From: Giesbergeria sp.
GTDB lineage: Bacteria; Pseudomonadota; Gammaproteobacteria; Burkholderiales; Burkholderiaceae_C
NCBI GenBank assembly: GCA_023150295.1
Contig: JAKLLE010000038.1
Coordinates: forward strand, 1-34,137
Direction: 5' to 3'
DNA: 34,137 nucleotides
Part shown: positions 8,801 to 16,746 of the stretch, piece by piece
Layout of the letters: every line of letters starts with the position of its first letter
How positions within the stretch are numbered: the stretch's first letter is position 1
Translations under genes and position numbers: made by a program
The notes under the pieces: model-generated
Seen by the model: the letters and a program-made list of their open reading frames with translations, nothing else
Database searches by the model: none
What the model was told of the DNA's origin: nothing

Positions 8801-9595
8801 TCAGCTTGTGCCGTCCGGCACGAAGACATAGCCCACGCCCCACACGGTCTGGATGTAGCGCGGCGATGCGGGGTCGTCCTCGATCAGCTTGCGCAGGCGC
8901 GAGACCTGCACGTCCAGGCTGCGGTCGAAGGGCTCGAACTCGCGCCCGCGTGCCAGCAGTGCGAGCTTTTCGCGCGACAGCGGCTGGCGCGGGTGGCGCA
9001 CCAGGGCCTTGAGCATGGCGAATTCGCCGGTGGTCAACGGCAGTTCTTCGCCGTTTTTCTGCAGCACGCGCGTGCCCAGGTCGAAGGTGAAGGGGCCAAA
9101 GCTGGCCACCTCGTTCTCGCCCGAAGGGGCGCCGGGGGCTTCCTGTGGCGGGCGGCGGCGCAGCACGGCGTTGATGCGGGCGAGCAGTTCGCGTGGGTTG
9201 AAGGGTTTGCCCAGGTAGTCGTCGGCGCCCACTTCCAGGCCCACGATGCGATCCACGTCCTCGCCCTTGGCGGTGAGCATCACGATGGGCGTGCGGTCGT
9301 TGGCGGCGCGCAGGCGGCGGCAGATCGACAGGCCGTCTTCGCCGGGCATCATCAGGTCCAGCACGATCAGATCGACCGTGTCGCGCAGCAGGATGCGGTT
9401 GAGCGCCTTGCCGTCTTCGGCCAGGATGACTTCCAGCCCCTCTTGCGTGAGGTAGCGGCGCAGCAGGTCGCGGATGCGGGCGTCGTCGTCCACGATCAGG
9501 ATCTTGTCCGGACGGCTGCCCACCGGGCGCTTGGGTGCAGGCACCTCGGTGTCGGTGGTGCTGCCGGGCGGGGGAGGGGCGGTCAGGGTGGCCAT
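8801..9595 (-). CDS. ompR: OmpR-family response regulator
   Basis: 264-aa DNA-binding regulator. A proline-rich N-terminal extension of about 28 residues precedes a receiver domain with the acidic pocket Asp36-Asp38 (IVDDD), phospho-acceptor Asp80 (VLDLMMPGEDG), Thr in MLTAKG and Lys in GKPF. A winged-helix effector domain follows (LTTGEFAMLKALV ... DVQVSRLRKLIEDD ... IQTVWGVGYVF), as in OmpR. It is first in an operon with the histidine kinase. A perfect palindrome GTAACA-N8-TGTTAC starts 21 bp upstream of the start codon and may be an autoregulatory site. Symbol by family resemblance; Bordetella RisA is an equally good name. Confidence 0.88.
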   Translation of the reverse strand: MATLTAPPPPGSTTDTEVPAPKRPVGSRPDKILIVDDDARIRDLLRRYLTQEGLEVILAEDGKALNRILLRDTVDLIVLDLMMPGEDGLSICRRLRAANDRTPIVMLTAKGEDVDRIVGLEVGADDYLGKPFNPRELLARINAVLRRRPPQEAPGAPSGENEVASFGPFTFDLGTRVLQKNGEELPLTTGEFAMLKALVRHPRQPLSREKLALLARGREFEPFDRSLDVQVSRLRKLIEDDPASPRYIQTVWGVGYVFVPDGTS

Positions 9596-9615
9596 GTCAG
9601 TCCTCGGTCCAATTT

Positions 9616-9635
9616 GTAACAGGCGCCATTGTTAC
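9616..9635. promoter_or_regulatory. Candidate operator upstream of the OmpR-like gene
   Basis: Perfect inverted repeat GTAACA (9616-9621), 8-bp spacer, TGTTAC (9630-9635). A further half-site GTTACA is at 9683-9688. The region is the 217-bp space between divergent genes for the regulator and the SIMPL protein. Position and symmetry suggest binding by a regulator; binding by the OmpR homologue itself is an inference. Confidence 0.45.
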
Positions 9636-9812
9636 CACTTTGCGGCCCAAAAACCGTGCGGCCCCCCGAGGCTTGACCAATGGTTACAAGTTTTGCCGCC
9701 TGTAGGCAGTTCGGCTGTGGGGCGCAGGCGCACTTGCGGCCTTGGCTGACACGCATGGTGTGCTTGTTTGCGCTATGTTGAGCGTTCTCAACCCGAGTCA
9801 GGACAACACACC

Positions 9813-10526
9813 ATGCAAAATGCTATAAAAATGATAGCTGTTAGCGCTTTATTGATGGGCGCTGCACCCGTTTTTTCTCAAAATCAAGCTGTGCCGGAGC
9901 CACGCAATGTGGTGCAACTGTCCTCCAGCGGGGCGGTGGAAGTGCAGCAGGACGAACTGGTGCTCACGCTCGGTGCCAGCGCCGACGGCAAGGATGCTGC
10001 CGCCGTTCAGGCGCAGTTGCGTCAGGTGGTCGATGCCGCGCTGACGGTGGCGCGCAGCCAAGTGGCCGCGCCGCAGATGGAAGTGCGCACCGGGCAGTTC
10101 AGCCTGTACCCGCGCCATGGCAAGAGTGGGGAGATCACCGGTTGGCAGGGCCGTGCCGAGTTGGTGCTGCACGGGCGGGACTTTGCCCGCATCACGGGCA
10201 CGGCGGCGCGCATCCAGGGCATGCCCATCGCCCAGGTGGGCTTTGGGCTGAGCCGCAGCGAGAGCCAGCGCGCCGAGCGCGAAGCCCAGGCCCAGGCGAT
10301 CGAAGCCTTCAAGGCGCGTGCGGCCACGCTCACCCAGGCCTTTGGCTTTGCGGGCTACACGCTGCGCGAGGTGTCGGTCAGCAGCCAGGGGCAGATGCCT
10401 GTGCCCCGGCCCCGCATGATGGCCATGGAGGCCAAGATGTCGTCCATGTCCGACAGCGCATTGCCGGTGGAGGCGGGCAAGAGCACGGTGGAAGTCACCG
10501 TGTCCGGCTCTGTGCAGATGCGCTGA
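9813..10526 (+). CDS. SIMPL-domain (DUF541) periplasmic protein
   Basis: 237-aa secreted protein. Residues 1-22 form a signal peptide (basic Lys6, hydrophobic MIAVSALLMGAAPVF). The mature part has the SIMPL/DUF541 layout: VVQLSSSGAVEVQQDELVLTLGASADGKDA early, GWQGRAELVLHGRDF in the middle, then KARAATLTQAFGFAGYTLREVSV and a C-terminal STVEVTVSGSVQ strand. SIMPL proteins (e.g. E. coli YggE) are linked to oxidative-stress tolerance, with no defined enzymatic activity. The ATG at 9813 has AGGA 10 nt upstream and gives a good signal peptide, so it is chosen over 9768. Oddity: codons 2-17 are a copy of the dispersed repeat also seen at 2175-2222. Convergent with bdhA, 8 bp apart. Confidence 0.85.
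   Translation: MQNAIKMIAVSALLMGAAPVFSQNQAVPEPRNVVQLSSSGAVEVQQDELVLTLGASADGKDAAAVQAQLRQVVDAALTVARSQVAAPQMEVRTGQFSLYPRHGKSGEITGWQGRAELVLHGRDFARITGTAARIQGMPIAQVGFGLSRSESQRAEREAQAQAIEAFKARAATLTQAFGFAGYTLREVSVSSQGQMPVPRPRMMAMEAKMSSMSDSALPVEAGKSTVEVTVSGSVQMR
9817..9863 (+). repeat. Dispersed repeat copy 2, coding for a signal peptide
   Basis: Same unit as 2175-2222, sharing AAAA.GCTAT, TGATAGCTG and GCGCTT in the same order and spacing. Here it lies wholly inside the SIMPL gene and encodes residues 2-17, including the hydrophobic core of the signal peptide. The reading frame is open through the repeat. Confidence 0.6.
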
Positions 10527-10534
10527 AAACCGGT

Positions 10535-11323
10535 TTACTGCGCCATCCAGCCGCCATCCATGTTCCAGGCCACGCCACGGACATTGTTGGCGGCGCTGGA
10601 GCAGAAGAACACCGCCAACTCGGCCAGTTCTTCGGGCGTGGTGAACTGCATCGACGGCTCCTTTTCGCCCAGCAGTTGCCGGGTGGCCGCCTCGATCGAG
10701 ATGCCCTGGGCCGCCGCCTTGGCGTCCACCTGCTTTTGCACCAGCGGGGTGAGCACCCAGCCGGGGCAGATGGCGTTGCAGGTCACGCCCGTGGTGGCGG
10801 TCTCCAGCGCCACCACCTTGGTCAGGCCCACCACGCCGTGCTTGGCGGCCACATATGCGGCCTTTTGCGCCGAGGCCACGAGCCCGTGCACCGAGGCCAC
10901 GTTGATGATGCGCCCCCAGTTGGCGGCCTTCATGGCGGGCAGCGCCAGGCGCGTGGTGTGGAAGGCGCTGGAGAGGTTGATGGCCAGGATGCTGTCCCAG
11001 CGCTCGACCGGGAAATCCTCGGTGTTGGCCACATGCTGGATGCCCGCGTTGTTGACCAGGATGTCCACGCGGCCCAGTTCGCGGGCGGCAAAGGCCATCA
11101 TGTCCTCGATGTCCGCGGGGCGGCTCATGTCGGCGCCGTGGTATTCCACACGCACATCGTGTCCGGCCTGGGCCGCGGCGGCGCGCACTTCGGCACAGGG
11201 GCCTTGCGAATCGCCAAAGCCGTTGAGCACCACATGGGCGCCCTGGCGCGCCAGTCCCTTGGCGATCCCCAGGCCGATGCCGCTGGTGGAACCGGTAACG
11301 AGGGCCGTCTTGCCTTTGAGCAT
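10535..11323 (-). CDS. bdhA: 3-hydroxybutyrate dehydrogenase
   Basis: 262-aa short-chain dehydrogenase that interconverts 3-hydroxybutyrate and acetoacetate with NAD, used in poly-hydroxybutyrate turnover. Rossmann glycine motif TGSTSGIGLG at residues 10-19, NNAG motif (LVNNAGIQHV), catalytic Ser (NVASVHGLVAS) and YxxxK (AAYVAAKHG), and the BDH-like CPGWVLTPLVQKQV and C-terminal VRGVAWNMDGGW. Length matches the family (about 260). The gene is divergent from the alpha/beta hydrolase gene with about 71 bp between and convergent with the SIMPL gene. PHB metabolism is common in Comamonadaceae. Confidence 0.9.
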   Translation of the reverse strand: MLKGKTALVTGSTSGIGLGIAKGLARQGAHVVLNGFGDSQGPCAEVRAAAAQAGHDVRVEYHGADMSRPADIEDMMAFAARELGRVDILVNNAGIQHVANTEDFPVERWDSILAINLSSAFHTTRLALPAMKAANWGRIINVASVHGLVASAQKAAYVAAKHGVVGLTKVVALETATTGVTCNAICPGWVLTPLVQKQVDAKAAAQGISIEAATRQLLGEKEPSMQFTTPEELAELAVFFCSSAANNVRGVAWNMDGGWMAQ

Positions 11324-11394
11324 GAGTCAATCTCCGAATGAATTACGATGCGACAAACAAGAATTATCGAGCACCGATATTGCAAGGCGCATCC

Positions 11395-12321
11395 ATGATT
11401 GAACCTAGGCTGAACTACGTATCCTGCCCCGGCCCCGCTGCTGTAAGCCAAGGCCAGATTCCCGCGCAGGAACACCGCATGGCCTGGTGGGAATGGAATG
11501 CCACCGGCAACCCGCAGCACCCGCATGTGGTGGTCTGCGTGCACGGCCTCTCGCGCCAGGGGCGCGACTTCGACACCCTGGCCCGCGCACTGTGCCACCG
11601 CGTGCGCGTGGTCTGCCCCGACGTGGTGGGCCGCGGTCACAGCAATTGGCTGGCCGACCCCATGGGCTACCACGTGGGCCAGTACGCTGCCGACATGCTG
11701 GCCTTGCTGCAGCACCTGCACCAGCAGTCCCCGTTGGACGCGCTGGATTGGGTGGGCACCAGCATGGGCGGGCTCATTGGCATGGCCCTGTGCGGTCAGC
11801 CGGGTCTGCCGTTGCCGGTGCCTGTGCGCCGTTTGGTGCTCAACGATGTGGGGCCGGCCATCCAGTGGGAGGCCCTGGTGCGCATTGGTCAGTACCTGGG
11901 GCAGCCGGTGCGGTTTGAATCAGAGCAGCAGGCGGCCGACATGTTGTGGGCGCTGTCCACCGGCTTCGGGCCGCACACGCCGCAACAGTGGATGGATCTC
12001 ACACGTCCCCTGTTGCGTGCGCTGCCAGGCGGTGGCTGGGGCCTGCACTACGACCCGGCCATCGCTGTGCCTTTCCGTGCGCTCACCCAAGAGGCCGCCG
12101 CTGCGGGCGAATCCGCGCTGTGGCAGTGGTACGACCAGATCCAGGCGCGCACGCTGCTGTTGCGTGGCGCGCAGTCTGACCTGCTCTCGCGTGCCACGGC
12201 CCAGGCCATGGGCCAGCGCGGCCCGCGTGCGGCGCTGGTGGAGTTCGAGGGCGTGGGCCATGCGCCCACGCTGGTGGCAGACGACCAGGTGGCGGCAGTC
12301 GCCTCCTTTTTGCTGGACTGA
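11395..12321 (+). CDS. Alpha/beta-fold hydrolase
   Basis: 308-aa cytoplasmic serine hydrolase. Oxyanion loop HGLSRQGRDF after a hydrophobic strand (VVVCVHG), nucleophile elbow GTSMGG, a probable acid near LLLRGAQSDLLS and the catalytic His in EGVGHAPTL, in the order expected of the fold. Substrate cannot be inferred; similar genes are annotated as esterases or lipases. The ATG at 11395 (MIEPRLNYV) is chosen because it is preceded by AAGGCG and starts the conserved part; an in-frame ATG at 11338 would add 19 residues. It ends 14 bp before relA on the same strand, so the two may be co-transcribed. Confidence 0.8.
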   Translation: MIEPRLNYVSCPGPAAVSQGQIPAQEHRMAWWEWNATGNPQHPHVVVCVHGLSRQGRDFDTLARALCHRVRVVCPDVVGRGHSNWLADPMGYHVGQYAADMLALLQHLHQQSPLDALDWVGTSMGGLIGMALCGQPGLPLPVPVRRLVLNDVGPAIQWEALVRIGQYLGQPVRFESEQQAADMLWALSTGFGPHTPQQWMDLTRPLLRALPGGGWGLHYDPAIAVPFRALTQEAAAAGESALWQWYDQIQARTLLLRGAQSDLLSRATAQAMGQRGPRAALVEFEGVGHAPTLVADDQVAAVASFLLD

Positions 12322-12335
12322 GCCGGGACTGCTGC

Positions 12336-14567
12336 ATGAAAAGCCAGACGATGCTCCCGGTGGCACCGCCCTCCGGCGGGGCAGGCATGGAGAGCGTGCC
12401 CCAACTGATCACCGCTACCGCGCACACCCTGCCCGAGCAGCGCAATGCGCTGGAGCGTGCGCGCAGCTTTGCCGAGCCCCTGATCGGCGGTGAATGCCTG
12501 GATTCGGGCGAAAACACCCTGGACCACGCCGATGCGGCGGCAGCCATCCTCAAGTCCATTGGCGGCTCCGAGGCCATGCAGGCCGCCTGCTACCTGGTGC
12601 ATGCCTGCGAGCACCTGAACAAGCCGCAGGAAGTGATTGCCAAAGCCTTTGGCGACAACTTTGCCACCCTGGCGGTAGAGACCACGCAGCTCATGCGCGT
12701 GCAGTACCAGACGCGCATGGCCCAGGCCGCAGGCCAGCAGGTGGACGATGTGGCTGCGCAGACCGAAACCGTGCGCAAGATGCTGCTGGCCTTCTCGCGC
12801 GATCTGCGTGTGGTCATGCTGCGGCTGGCGTCGCGCCTGCAAACCCTGCGCTACTTCGCGGCCAGCAAAAAGCCTGTGCCCCCCGGCCTGGCGCGCGAGT
12901 CGCTGCATGTGTTTGCACCGCTGGCCAACCGCCTGGGCATCTGGCAGATCAAGTGGGAGATGGAAGACCTGTCCTTCCGCTTCCTGGAACCCGACACCTA
13001 CCGCGAGGTGGCCCGCCTGCTGGACGAAAAGCGCACTGAGCGCGAAGTCAACATGGCGCAATTGCGCGAGCGCGTGGAGTCGCAGTTGCGCGCCCAGAGC
13101 ATCAGCGCCACGGTCTCCGGGCGGCCCAAGCACATCTACAGCATCGTCAAGAAGATGCGTGGCAAGTCGCTGCCGTTCGACCAGGTGTTTGATGTGCGCG
13201 CGCTGCGAGTCATCGTGCCCAGCGTCAAGGATTGCTACTCTGCGCTGAGCTGGGTGCATTCGCGCTTCACGCCGCTGGTGGAGGAGTTCGACGACTACAT
13301 CGCCAAGCCCAAGCCCAACGGCTACCAGTCGCTGCACACCATCGTGCGCGACGATTCGGGCCGCCCGGTGGAGATCCAGATCCGCACCCAGGCCATGCAC
13401 GACCACGCCGAGCATGGTGTGGCTGCGCACTGGGCCTACAAGGAGGCGGGCAGCAAAGGCTATGCGGGCGTCACGGCCGGGGGCGACTACGACTCCAAGA
13501 TCGCCGTGCTTCGCCAGTTGCTGGCCTGGGAGCGTGACCTGGCGGGTGCGCCGCAGCATGCCGGCCTGTTCGACGACCGCATCTACGTGCTGACCCCCAA
13601 CGCCGCCATTGTGGAACTGCCCAAGGGTGCCACGCCCGTGGACTTTGCCTACACCGTGCACACCAGTGTGGGGCACCGTTGCCGCGGTGCGCGCATCGAT
13701 GGCGCCATGGTGCCGCTCAACACACCGTTGCAAAACGGCCAGACGGTGGAGATCACCACTGCCAAGGAAGGCGGCCCCTCGCGTGACTGGCTCAACGCGG
13801 AGCTTGGCTACCTGGGGAGCCACCGGGCGCGTGCCAAGGTGCGCGCCTGGTTCAATGCGCAGCAGCAGCACGAAACCATTGCGCGCGGCCGCGAGGCGGT
13901 CGAAAAACTCCTGCAGCGCGAAGGCAAGACGGCCATGCGCCTGGAAGACCTGGCCAGCCAGCTCGGCTTCAAGTCGGCCGATGCGTTGTTCGAGGTGGTG
14001 GGCAAGGACGAATTTTCGCTGCGCAACATCGAAAACCTGCTGCGTCCGCCAGAGCCCCCACTGCCGCCCGATGACTACCTGCTGCTCAAGAAGTCGCGCA
14101 ACACCGACAGCACCCCCAAAGGCGGCGTCCTGGTGGTGGGGGTTGAATCGCTCATGACGCAGTTGGCCAAGTGCTGCAAGCCCGCACCGCCCGACGATAT
14201 TCGGGGCTTTGTCACGCGCGGCAAGGGCGTCAGCATCCACCGCGCCGACTGCAGCAACTTCCGTGAAATGGCCGCACGCAGTGCCGAGCGCGTCATCGAC
14301 GTGGAGTGGGGCGTGCCCAAGGGTGCAGCGGGTTCGGTATACCCGGTGGACGTGTCCATCGAGGCCGCAGACCGCCAGGGCCTGCTGCGCGACATCTCGG
14401 AAGTGTTTGCCAAGGAGAAGATGAACGTGATCGGCGTGCAGACGCAATCGGTCAAGGGCACGGCCTGGATGACCTTCACCGTCGAGGTGGCCGATTCTGG
14501 CCGCCTGAACAAGGTGCTGGGCATCGTGGCCAGCGTTCCCGGCGTGCGGTCCGCACGCAGGCGCTGA
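12336..14567 (+). CDS. relA: GTP pyrophosphokinase, RelA type
   Basis: 743-aa stringent-response enzyme that makes (p)ppGpp from GTP/GDP and ATP on ribosomes with uncharged tRNA. The N-terminal hydrolase-like domain (residues ~60-170) lacks the catalytic His-Asp pair: the place of HDxxED reads VHACEHL, so hydrolysis is probably lost, as in RelA. The synthetase domain is intact (RPKHIYSIVKKM, EFDDYIAKPKPNGYQSLHT near 316-335, EIQIRTQAMHDHAEHGVAAH). A TGS domain follows (DRIYVLTPNAAIVELPKGAT near 411), then a helical/zinc-finger region with CCKPAPPD and HRADCSN, and a C-terminal ACT domain (from ~665). Length is that of RelA (744 in E. coli). Confidence 0.93.
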   Translation: MKSQTMLPVAPPSGGAGMESVPQLITATAHTLPEQRNALERARSFAEPLIGGECLDSGENTLDHADAAAAILKSIGGSEAMQAACYLVHACEHLNKPQEVIAKAFGDNFATLAVETTQLMRVQYQTRMAQAAGQQVDDVAAQTETVRKMLLAFSRDLRVVMLRLASRLQTLRYFAASKKPVPPGLARESLHVFAPLANRLGIWQIKWEMEDLSFRFLEPDTYREVARLLDEKRTEREVNMAQLRERVESQLRAQSISATVSGRPKHIYSIVKKMRGKSLPFDQVFDVRALRVIVPSVKDCYSALSWVHSRFTPLVEEFDDYIAKPKPNGYQSLHTIVRDDSGRPVEIQIRTQAMHDHAEHGVAAHWAYKEAGSKGYAGVTAGGDYDSKIAVLRQLLAWERDLAGAPQHAGLFDDRIYVLTPNAAIVELPKGATPVDFAYTVHTSVGHRCRGARIDGAMVPLNTPLQNGQTVEITTAKEGGPSRDWLNAELGYLGSHRARAKVRAWFNAQQQHETIARGREAVEKLLQREGKTAMRLEDLASQLGFKSADALFEVVGKDEFSLRNIENLLRPPEPPLPPDDYLLLKKSRNTDSTPKGGVLVVGVESLMTQLAKCCKPAPPDDIRGFVTRGKGVSIHRADCSNFREMAARSAERVIDVEWGVPKGAAGSVYPVDVSIEAADRQGLLRDISEVFAKEKMNVIGVQTQSVKGTAWMTFTVEVADSGRLNKVLGIVASVPGVRSARRR

Positions 14568-14614
14568 ACCACATGGATGATTTTTGGCTTTTCGCCAAAG
14601 TGCCTGGAATTTAC

Positions 14615-14623
14615 TGCTACAAT
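14615..14623 (+). promoter_or_regulatory. Extended -10 promoter element for tRNA-Val
   Basis: TGCTACAAT is an extended -10 (TGnTAnAAT) that ends 20 nt before the first base of the mature tRNA. No strong -35 is visible, which is acceptable for an extended -10 promoter. It lies between the relA stop and the tRNA. Confidence 0.5.
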
Positions 14624-14643
14624 CCCATCTCTCGAACAAACAC

Positions 14644-14720
14644 AGGCGCGTAGCTCAGCTGGTTAGAGCACCACCTTGACATGGTGGGGGTCGTTGGTTC
14701 GAGTCCAATCGCGCCTACCA
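14644..14720 (+). tRNA. tRNA-Val (anticodon GAC), CCA encoded
   Basis: A 77-nt cloverleaf: 7-bp acceptor AGGCGCG/CGCGCCT, D-stem GCTC/GAGC, anticodon stem CCACC/GGTGG with loop TTGACAT (anticodon GAC, Val), 5-nt variable loop, T-stem GTTGG/CCAAT with loop TTCGAGT, discriminator A and encoded CCA. All stems pair (one G-T in the T-stem). It is the last chromosomal-type gene before the integrated element; its 3' half is a typical attachment site for tyrosine integrases, though no second copy of it is seen in the window. Confidence 0.95.
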
Positions 14721-15009
14721 AACATTGCAAGCTAAACCAGGGCTTGCAGCAGAAGTGCCCGCTAACAAGCGGGCATTTTTGTTTACCCATACGGAAAAAG
14801 TACGGAAACAAGATTGGCCTTGCGAGGGGCTTTTGTGTTCGTGTTTCTGGTGCCTTCATGGCACTAGAGTGCTTTGCCTACTGGCTCTGTCGGCGCGGGC
14901 ATTTGTGTGGGTTTGTGGTTCACACGCCCTCGTTTCGGCTTTCTAGCGCGGCGGTGAGCAGACATGGTGCGGGCATTCGACAGCCCGTTGGCCGCAGTTC
15001 GTATTCCCG
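14721..15009. other. tRNA-proximal junction region, no gene
   Basis: 289 nt without a convincing gene. It holds the tRNA terminator, then two direct copies of TACGGAAA at 14790-14797 and 14801-14808 (11-bp period, about one helical turn). Such repeats resemble arm-type integrase or excisionase sites, and a third TACGGAAA occurs at 22212-22219. No integrase reading frame or fragment is visible in either strand of this stretch. Base composition drops from here into the following gene. Confidence 0.45.
14756..14784 (+). terminator. Rho-independent terminator after tRNA-Val
   Basis: Stem TGCCCGCT (14756-14763), loop AACA, stem AGCGGGCA (14768-14775), followed by TTTTTGTTT. This is a textbook intrinsic terminator 35 nt after the tRNA. 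Confidence 0.9.
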
Positions 15010-16203
15010 ATGCGTCATCTGCCGATCTATAAAGCTGAGGCCCGTACCGCGAAAGGCTGGATTGAGGAGCCGTTGCTGATGATGGAGCATGACGAGGAAG
15101 AGGTAAACATCGCGATATGGCTGCCGGCGGACTTTCCGATGGATGATCTGCAACTGGTTTGCGGCCTGCTCACGGAGGCAGATTTTTGCGTTCCAGGCTA
15201 CATCCCAGCGCCTGTTGGCCTCTACCACCGAGATGGATTCTTCTACGAACACCACGTTGAGGGCATCAAAACCGTCGTGCTGCCTGACCGCAACGTAGTC
15301 TCAAGGCTTGCGCAACTGGCTCAGGGCAAAGTTGTGCGCCAAGATGAGCAACTCAGGCTATCTGCTGGCCTGCTGGCATTCGCTCAATGTCTGGATATAG
15401 ACGTTGAGCCATCTATTGCGTTCCATGAACTGGCCCACAAACAAGGCAACGAGGAGGCATGGTCCGAGTTGGCGTGGTTTCGTGCTGCTGACAACGCCAG
15501 ACCCCAGGACCTGCTTGATCTCGCGCTCAGTCGGCAGAATGCGCTCGCAGGCCAATACAGCGCCCATAAAGATGTGCCCAGACACGACATGGGTAAGCCC
15601 ATCAAGCGCTGGAATCGAAACTACATCATTGCGCTCAAGATGGTGGAGTTGGAACAGCAGGCTCAACTTCGACCAGTGGATCGCGCCCTCCGTCTCTTCG
15701 ACTGGATGCGGGATGAGTTCATGTTTGGTGGCCCGGCGGCCTTGATGGCGAGCGTGTACTTCGCGCCGAACTCGCCCCCTAAGCGGCGAGTATTCAAGGA
15801 TAAAAACTCCCTGGATCGGGAGGCCGCCATAGCAGGGGTGCGCAATGCCGCTTGGGATCTAACGCACCTGAGCGAATTTGTGCGACGGGTTGCTGAGGAA
15901 GGCCACGAAGGGAAAACGCGGTATCTGTTCGCCAGCTTCGATAGGCATCTGCGTAGCATCGCGAAGCTCCTGATTGACTACGGTACTGATCGGGCAGCAG
16001 ACGACCCATTGCCGCAGGCGCTCTCTCAGTGGTGGGGACGGACTGACGCGGAGCGGATCGTTGCCAGCTTGCGTGCGAATCTTGAACGCATTCAATCGCC
16101 TGCTTGGAAGGCGAAAGTCTTTCCGCGGCCTGATTTCATTGGTGAGTTGATTCGTGAAGGTGAACAGCGCGTTCGGGATGCGTCTCCGGGCAAGGCTGTG
16201 TAG
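15010..16203 (+). CDS. Unrecognised protein with PIN-like nuclease motif pattern
   Basis: 397-aa protein I do not recognise as a named family. It has four acidic residues in PIN-domain-like settings: Asp93 at a strand end (TVVLPDRNVVSRL), Glu140 in a helix (SIAFHELAHKQG), Asp283 (NAAWDLTHLSEFV) and Asp311 (YLFASFDRHLRSIAKLL), the last closely resembling the strand-Asp-helix end of PIN domains. PIN proteins are metal-dependent RNases, often toxins or defence factors; activity here is an inference. Residues 1-85 are acidic and unassigned. No signal peptide, membrane segment or antitoxin-like neighbour is seen. Codon use is less GC-biased than in the flanking genes, suggesting separate acquisition. 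It stands alone, bounded by a terminator region upstream and a long leader downstream. No clear Shine-Dalgarno precedes the ATG at 15010. Confidence 0.6.
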   Translation: MRHLPIYKAEARTAKGWIEEPLLMMEHDEEEVNIAIWLPADFPMDDLQLVCGLLTEADFCVPGYIPAPVGLYHRDGFFYEHHVEGIKTVVLPDRNVVSRLAQLAQGKVVRQDEQLRLSAGLLAFAQCLDIDVEPSIAFHELAHKQGNEEAWSELAWFRAADNARPQDLLDLALSRQNALAGQYSAHKDVPRHDMGKPIKRWNRNYIIALKMVELEQQAQLRPVDRALRLFDWMRDEFMFGGPAALMASVYFAPNSPPKRRVFKDKNSLDREAAIAGVRNAAWDLTHLSEFVRRVAEEGHEGKTRYLFASFDRHLRSIAKLLIDYGTDRAADDPLPQALSQWWGRTDAERIVASLRANLERIQSPAWKAKVFPRPDFIGELIREGEQRVRDASPGKAV

Positions 16204-16384
16204 CGCTGCACGGCAACTGATGGGTGTGCAGCCCATTCCCAAACGTACATTGGTCGACGCGATGGTTCAGGGAATAGGCAGTGCGATACGCCTGTCGGAT
16301 ATCGACGCATTTTTGATGTGTTGGTACCTGCACTGCCATGAGTGACGTGCTACTTCAAATACATTGCGCCCAAATATTTTCCTG

Positions 16385-16616
16385 GCGTCTCCGGCCAGAT
16401 CTGGCCGACCGCGCTGTCGTGCTTGCGCATCGAGCCACCTGCGGCGTCTCGCCCCCTACGGGCTTCCATCATTTCCTCGCCTTGCATGGCTGATGCCTTC
16501 GACCCGGCTCGTTGACCCGGGCCTGCGCGCTGCGCTTGCCTCCAGGGGATCGGCTGTGCAGCCCATCCCCGCCGCGCTGTGCTTGGCGCCCCTTTGATAC
16601 CGCCGAACCGGCCTTG
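16385..16616 (+). repeat. Leader repeat, copy A
   Basis: Shares ordered words with 22367-22566: GCGTCTCCGGCC, GACCGCGCTG, CGAGCCACC, GGCGTCTCG, CGGGCTT, GCTTGCCTCC, GCCCATCCCCGCCGCGC (16561-16577 vs 22508-22524), GCTTGGCGCCCC and GATACCGCCGAACCGG (16596-16611 vs 22544-22559). Identity is high over about 200 nt with small indels. Both copies lie upstream of element genes in the same orientation. Confidence 0.75.
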
Positions 16617-16746
16617 CCAGATCGGCCTTCGCGCCTGCGGCGCTGCGCGCTTTCGCTTGCGTGGGGTCGGCGTGAAGAGCGGGCTGTTGCCTGTCCAGCC
16701 ATCTTTCCTGAATCCATCACCTTGCTCACGACTGTAGCCCGCAGCC

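Noticed and set aside
14583-14599. TTTGGC/GCCAAA hairpin after relA as a terminator
   Set aside because: Only a 6-bp weak stem with no T-run after it in the relA direction; too weak to call.
12048-14639. An 863-codon open frame on the minus strand across relA
   Set aside because: Antisense shadow of relA; composition is unlike real proteins and no family motif is visible.
14721-15009. An integrase gene or fragment next to tRNA-Val
   Set aside because: Expected for a tRNA-borne element, but no tyrosine-recombinase motif (R..HxxR..Y) is readable in any frame.
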